DNA of 64,000 bases, from NCBI RefSeq assembly GCF_009727055.1, contig NC_052359.1:65413118-65477117 (forward strand), given 5' to 3'. This document shows, in pieces, positions 58,392 to 64,000 of this stretch. The notes below the pieces were generated by a model that saw nothing but the letters and a program-made list of their open reading frames with translations, was not told the origin of the DNA and searched no databases. The translations under genes were made by a program, and so were the position numbers. The stretch's first letter is position 1; each line of letters opens with the position of its first letter. This stretch comes from Benincasa hispida (Eukaryota > Streptophyta > Magnoliopsida > Cucurbitales > Cucurbitaceae).

Positions 58392-59220
58392 AGGGGTAAG
58401 TAGATAAATTGCTCCCTTAAGAGCTGATTCCGGGTCTTGAACAATGTGGCGTCATACCCTCTCCTGCCTCGAGAGGGGTTTAGTCATAGTGGGACTATGA
58501 TCTATTGTTCATTAGAGGGATCAGTGGTACTTAAGGAGTTAGATGTAACTATAGGGGCAAAACGGTAATTTGGTCTAACTGTACTTACGAGCAATTTGTG
58601 AAGGATCATCGTACTGTTGATTGGTTATATCTAATGGACACAGAAATATTTCTATAGTGCGAAGAGTGCAACTGTTGGTCTTTAGTGGAGTGTCTGACAG
58701 TTACGGATGGTAAATAATGTAATTAAAGAGTTTAATTAATTATTCACGTATCGTTGAAGTTTCAAGCTACAAATCATAAGGTCCCCTTGTTAGCTCAAAA
58801 GGTTTTAGTTAAGAATCAGTTTTTGGATCAATTTGAATTATTCAAATTAATAAGAGGGAATTTAATTATATATGATATAATTGACATAATGTATTTGATA
58901 CATTATTATTTAATTTGAGGAATAAATATTTGTATGTGATTCAAATATATTTTCTATGAATGAGATTCATAGTTGTTAAATTTAATATACATATGATTTA
59001 AATTAAATGCCATAAAATAGAGAAAAAGAATTATAGTTTATATTATATATGATGCAATATTAAAACTATAGGTTATAAATATAATATGATAAGTTGGTTA
59101 TCATATTTATTTATATTATTTATTATTTTGGATAATAAATCCCTTTTTTCTCTCTAACCACCTTAGTGGGTGGTTAGTTGATTTTTATGGCAAAATGGAA
59201 TAAATAAAATACGATTTTTT
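58392..59220 (+). repeat. Element IV 3' LTR, part 2, truncated
   Basis: It continues the LTR ('aggggtaagtagataaatt') to 'ataaaatacgattttt', corresponding to about 46955 in the 5' LTR. The last ~460 bp, including R/U5, are missing. Confidence 0.85.
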
Positions 59221-60414
59221 TGAATCATATTCCACTAAAGATTAATATTAATTTTAACATATAGTTTCTATATGAATCTCATTCATATTATAAATATTTG
59301 AATCATATTCAAATATTTATCTCTCTCATTAAACTTTATATAATAATGTATCAACGTACATTATATTAATTGTATCTCATACAATTAATTCCTTTTAATT
59401 AATTTGAACAATTCAAATTATCTAAAATTAATTGATTCTCATTAATTCTTATTGAGCTAGCAAAGGGACTTTATGAACCTACATATTAAAAGCTCTAATG
59501 ATAAGAGATTAATTAATTAAACTCTTTAATTAAATTAATCTACATTCACTAATTGTCGGCCATTCCACTAAAAACCGATAGTTGCATTCTTCACACTGTA
59601 GATATATTTCTGTGTCCATTGGATATAATCAATCAATGTTGCATTAACCCTTCACAAATTGCTCGTAAGTACAAGTTGGTCAAATTATCATTTTACCCCT
59701 ATAGTTACATCTAACTCCTTGGGTATCATTGATCTCTCTAATGAATAATTAGTCATAGCCCCACTATAACTAGACCCCTCTCTAGTTAATGAGAGGATAA
59801 GGGCCCTTATTGTTCAAGACCCGGAATCAGCCCTTAAGGGAGTAATTCGTCTACTTACTCTAAAATGGGAAGGAGTGATTCCATCTTCTATAGTTGAGTT
59901 TCCAGCTCCCCACTCAAACGAATCCCCAAAATGGTAAGCATATTAAGTCGACAAATCAGGCCACTCTCACCCATGCAAATCAAATGACCACTCTTATAGG
60001 TAGGAGTTCACAACTCACTTAGGATTAAGGTCAAGTCACCTATAGTTATCTTAATGAAATGTAAGTCTTTTAAAGTAATGATGTTATAAAGATGGACTAA
60101 TCATTTCGCAAATCGATCTTAGACAAACTCTTTGTATAAGATACTTCCACTCTCATGTCTACAACAATTATAATAATTACAAAGTGAGTCATATCCATAG
60201 TGTCATCAGGATAAAAAACTCAACTTTATCTATTTACTACAAATTATTTAGGTTATTACTTAAACATGATTCACTTGTATATCACCACATATATGTTTGA
60301 TTCACATAATAACCTTGGATCTTTCTTGAACGAATTATTGCATATATAAAAAAAAATAATCAACCATTTATTCAAATAAAATATAACTACAAGGCTAGGG
60401 CATATATCCCAACA
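59221..60414 (-). repeat. Minus-strand copia LTR, solo or truncated
   Basis: On the minus strand it starts TGTTGGGATATATGCCC. It shares the 'ggtttttagtggaatgg', 'ctctttaatt' and 'ggttcataaagtcc' blocks with the LTRs of II and IV, but is a distinct subfamily. The far end reads GATTCA. Flanks are TTTTT and TTTCT, too low in complexity to prove a target duplication. Confidence 0.75.
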
Positions 60415-61000
60415 TTTCTTGTATTGGTTAAATCCATGGACGCAGGAATATTCTAAAGTGCGAAGAGTGTAGCTATGGGTCAGTTTTTAGTGGAGTAACC
60501 TTCAATAATGAATGTTCATAACATAATTAAAGAGTTTAATTAGTTAATGTCGAATCATTGAAACTTCTAATATGTAGGTCTATCAGGTCTCCCATACTAG
60601 CTCACAACGGGTAAACAAGGACCAATAGTTTTGAAAGAATTTGAATTGTTCAAATTATTTAAAGGATTAATGTTAATTGTATATCATACAATTAATATAA
60701 TGTATTTAGAAACATTATAATATAAAGTTAATTTGAATAAGATTAAAAATTAAACTATATAATAAAATGAGATTTAACATATTTGAATATGATTCAAATA
60801 TTAAATTAATGTAAATAAGAATCATATTAAAACTATAGGTTATAAGAGAGATGTACACTTGAATATGATTTAAATGTCCATGTAATTAAATTAAAAAATC
60901 AATTTATTAATTTGATTAATTAATTGTTTGATTTAATTAAATGAATTTTATTTCATTTCATTAATAATTAATTTAATTAAATTAAAATTATTTGAATTTA
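60415..61000 (+). repeat. Plus-strand copia LTR fragment
   Basis: It begins mid-LTR ('ttggttaaatccatggac', equivalent to about 46300 in the element IV LTR) and runs through 'gtgcgaagagtgtagct' and 'aggtctcccatactagctc'. The start and end of the LTR are missing. It points opposite to the adjoining LTR. Confidence 0.7.
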
Positions 61001-61470
61001 ATTAAATAAAAGAAGTGGAAGTTATTCTTCCAGTTGACATATGAAAGGAGTGAGAGGTTTTTTTAAGGGTTGATTGTAGAGAAAACTCTCCAAAACAACA
61101 ATTCCTTTTATTTTTTTAAAAGAGGATCCTACCATCCTATCCTTGCTAGAGATATAGTAGGGAAGATCAATTGGAGGCATCCCGAACAAGCTGTCTCGAT
61201 TTGTTTCATGATAAAAGATTTTTTTAAGAAAGCAATGTTCTTTAAAGGCAATTCCTCTCAACCCAATTTATGTTCTTGAATCTATGCTTAGCCTGAAATT
61301 TATTTTTAATTTTATATTTTCATTCTCCCAATTTCAAGATAAAAACGATAAATCACTTCCTTGTGGAAATCCCTTCACGTCCTTCACCTATTTAGCTTGA
61401 AATCGTGTTTATATTAATTTGGTAGTATATATACTAAAAGTTGTGTAATTAATTTGCTAAAATTAATTAA
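61001..61470. other. Unassigned intergenic sequence
   Basis: Two overlapping short frames on opposite strands (61022-61261 and 61070-61279) have no family resemblance I recognise. The position suggests the remainder of the LTR fragment to its left, but I cannot show it. Confidence 0.3.
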
Positions 61471-62570
61471 GGATAGTTACATATATAACAAAATGAGCTA
61501 AACAAATAACAAAACTTAAAACTATTTGCAAATATAGTAAAATCTAAATGAAAAAGACTAAAAACCCCTCAACAACGTTAAGACAGTTTCATTCCAAATC
61601 ACTAAAAGAAATTTAGCTCAAATTGATTTCCTTCCAACTATTTGGATGTTTTATTTCTTTTCTTATTTATAGATTTTAATTTTTTTTTCTTTTTATTTTA
61701 ATTTTAATTTCATGTTTGGTCCATTTAAATAAATTCAACAATTTGTATTAGTTTCAAGTCACTTTTCTTCTATGCATGTTTTATTTTATTGGATTTTTTT
61801 TTTCTGAACTAAGTTTATGATTAGTTTACAGCCTTAGCCTAACAATCATGTTCATATTTTCTTTTTCCCCCTTTTTTCCCAACTAAGTTTAGTTTTTTTT
61901 TTTTTTTTTTTTGTCTACTGATTTTTTTAGCCATTTTTTAAAATGGGTTTCTGATTAGCTCACTGTTAGTCTAACTGAAGCCTTAGTTTTTTTTTAATTT
62001 TCTTTTTTTTTTCCTTTTTTAGTATGCATCCATAAATTGAATTTATGCTTTTATTGTTTCATATCACTGATAGATTTTAATAAGTAATAGGAATTTGTCA
62101 CTAATGAACTTGCACTATCAATGAAATCTCTGAGTGATTGACAATATTTTATCACCAATTGTAGTCCGTTAATGATATAAGTCTATTGTCAATTGAAATC
62201 TATCACGGATTTTGTATCAATATTAAAAATCTATCATTATCTAACATTATAATTGAAGTATATCATTGATAGATTCTATCATGATAAATTACCGAATAGT
62301 TTAATGATATAACATTTTCACTAATATACTTAATTTACTACTTATGTTTGTTTGTTGACTTTGTTTGGTGATAGAATCTATCACTAACGCTTGTATTATT
62401 GATAGACTACATGCATTCCAATTGTCTATCACTGATATATTATGGCAATAATAAAAATTACAATTATAGGTAATTCAAATTTAAAAGAAAACCAATTTTT
62501 TATATCTACAATATTTTTATAATTTTTGCTATGTTTGCAAATATTTGGCCCATTTTGCTACTTACTACTA
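61470..62570. mobile_element. TIR element relic, non-coding
   Basis: The left end 'acaaaatgagctaaa...tatttgcaaatatag' matches the reverse complement of the right end 'ctatgtttgcaaatatttgg cccattttgc', with a gap of about 20 bases. The interior has T-rich runs and repeated 'gatagattctatcac' words like the MITE core at 41394-41632, so both may belong to one non-autonomous family. There is no transposase. Confidence 0.55.
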
Positions 62571-64000
62571 GTACTCTTCATTAAAAATATGCAGCTTCTT
62601 GGAAGCAGTTTCGGCTGTCCAGGAATATGTGGACCGGGCGTAATTGTTAAGCCCAACAACCTTTAATTTTGAATATGGACTTCAATGAGCTCAGACCTCT
62701 AATCCAAATATCCTAATATGCTTCCCTATAAGAAACATTTTTGTACTCGGCCCAATAACTTAATTTATTATGGACCTAAATAAATAGCTCTAAACTCTAC
62801 CGTATTGAAAGGCTAAGAGGGGATAATTTCCCTTAATAGAGGTCTATTAAATTGGTATTACATAAGGAAAAAAGAAGTAAATAACGAAAGAGTAACAAAA
62901 AAAAAAAGAAGCAAATAATATATATATATATATATATTAAATCATTATTCATTAATTACATTGTAATTTTAATATGTCGTTGAAGAAAAATTGATGAACA
63001 ATAAAAGAAATAATTAAATAATGACTACTTACTAAAGAGTTGATAGTTTTGTGAAATAAAGAACTGAAATTGTTGAGAATACAAAAATAATTATCCATCA
63101 ATTATTCCTCTTCTTCTTCATCTTCTGATTTCAAATTCAACATCTCTATTTTGCTTTATCAAGTCTCCATCGCACTTTTTCCTGCCGATAAGCTCATCTA
63201 AAAAGTTGTTTCATCTTAACTTCGCATAGTATGAGTTCAAAGCGTGATACGATATCTATACGTTGAATAATCACAACAACAACTCCAATCCTAATTTGCA
63301 TCAATCAATTAAGAAGAGCAAATACTTCTCAATATCAATTTTTTTTTTTTTTTTTTTTGTATTTAGAAAAGAATTGGTGAAGAATAATTTGGAGCATGAA
63401 AATGTATCATGATTGCGCTCCAAGAAAATAAGGTCCTCTACGAAAGAAGTTTTCAAGAAATATTTAGACAATAACTTTGGAAAAGAAAGCAAATTAGGAG
63501 TGTTGTTGCGCTAGTTTTAAGTAATTTGAGATATCAAAGAAGAAGAAGCAAAATAAATGTATAAAATAAAAGGTAAAATGAAATAATAAGAATGATATAA
63601 TATTTGAAATAAATAATAAAAAAAGGAAAAGAATGGAAAAATCAAAAAAGAATAATATGAGATTTGAAAAAATATATATATAAAAGAGAGAGAAAAGAAA
63701 TGGAAAATAGTGAGATTTGAAAACAGATATTTGATATTATCTCATTTCAAACAAATATGGGAGATTTTGTAGGCTATAGTATAAGAGGACCGAAATTATA
63801 GTGTAATACAAGATATTATTGAGGGCATTTTAGGATTAACTAAAAAATACATCACGTGCAATAGAGGTATTTTGTCATAATTCAAAAGAATATTGTTGTT
63901 GCTATTTTTTCAAATAATAGTGTAATTACGGCTATATACTTTAATATTTCAAATATTTTTGTACTCGACCCAATAACTAAATTTTATTGGGCCTAAATAA
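62571..64000. other. AT-rich unassigned region with a flanking direct repeat
   Basis: No gene is supported. It holds a (TA)n run (62917-62938), a 19-T run near 63340 and purine-rich tracts (63530-63720). A segment at about 62740-62787 ('tttgtactcggcccaataac') recurs, diverged, at about 63958-64000. The 63-codon frame at 63301-63492 (minus) includes the poly-T and is unlikely to be real. Confidence 0.5.

Larger units (their letters stand above)
45411..59220 (+). mobile_element. Ty1/copia element IV with two nested solo LTRs
   Basis: It consists of 5' LTR (45411-47422), PBS (47425-47437), a long leader, a gag-pol relic (49912-55740), a degenerate polypurine tract and a 3' LTR from 55877. F1 solo LTRs sit in gag and in the 3' LTR. 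The last ~700 bp of the 3' LTR is missing, so no right-hand target duplication can be checked; the left flank is GTCGG. It is close to element II but better preserved. Confidence 0.9.

Noticed and set aside
61022..61279. Two facing short frames as a possible host gene
   Set aside because: They overlap on opposite strands, have no known motif and lie beside an LTR fragment.
63301..63492. A 63-codon minus-strand frame
   Set aside because: It includes a long homopolymer encoding a Lys run and has no other support.

Overview
The window is a plant (dicot) heterochromatin-like block made almost wholly of LTR retrotransposons, many nested in one another. It is AT-rich. Long terminal repeats begin TG and end CA, primer-binding sites match initiator-Met tRNA (TGGTATCAGAGC), and pol relics are Ty1/copia and Ty3/gypsy. 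The gypsy pol, the copia LTRs and the short MITE with a 'ctatcagtg' core resemble repeats I associate with Cucurbitaceae; that assignment is from memory and unverified. I see no host protein-coding gene, tRNA, rRNA, CRISPR array or bacterial-type operon.

Layout. 1-2894: minus-strand copia remains (RT/RNase H, polypurine tract, LTR, then a PBS and leader running off the left edge). 2895-11745: a minus-strand copia leader split by a complete copia element ('III', 6110-11425, both LTRs and a perfect TGATG target duplication). 12117-13271: a minus-strand LTR relic. 13272-27090: a degraded plus-strand copia element ('II'). Its 5' LTR holds a solo LTR ('T', 13626-17935), which itself holds another solo LTR ('G', 14318-17086). 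27091-29754: a minus-strand 'F1' LTR with PBS and leader. 29755-45410: a Ty3/gypsy element with a chromodomain-like C terminus (probably Tekay/Del). It is interrupted by a G solo LTR (34147-36872), an F1 solo LTR (38107-39971), a MITE (about 41394-41632) and an F1 solo LTR (43306-44978). 45411-59220: plus-strand copia element 'IV', inserted in the gypsy 3' LTR. It carries an F1 solo LTR in gag (50222-52047) and another in its 3' LTR (56535-58386). 59221-61290: LTR fragments in opposite orientations. 61470-62570: a TIR element relic. The rest, to 64000, is AT-rich and unassigned.

All coding regions are broken by stops, frameshifts, deletions or insertions, so no element here looks autonomous. 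Precise 5-bp target duplications at most nested insertions give a relative order of events. The most consequential observation is technical. Positions 34797-34834 are the two Tn5 mosaic ends head to head, which is the Nextera mate-pair junction adapter. They are flanked by an exact 85-bp duplication, so the assembly is wrong at this point. I did not find a convincing new biological system. The more interesting biology is a shared ACGATC/CTAG-type degenerate repeat in unrelated elements, a duplicated conserved motif in the copia leaders, and the strong dominance of solo LTRs.
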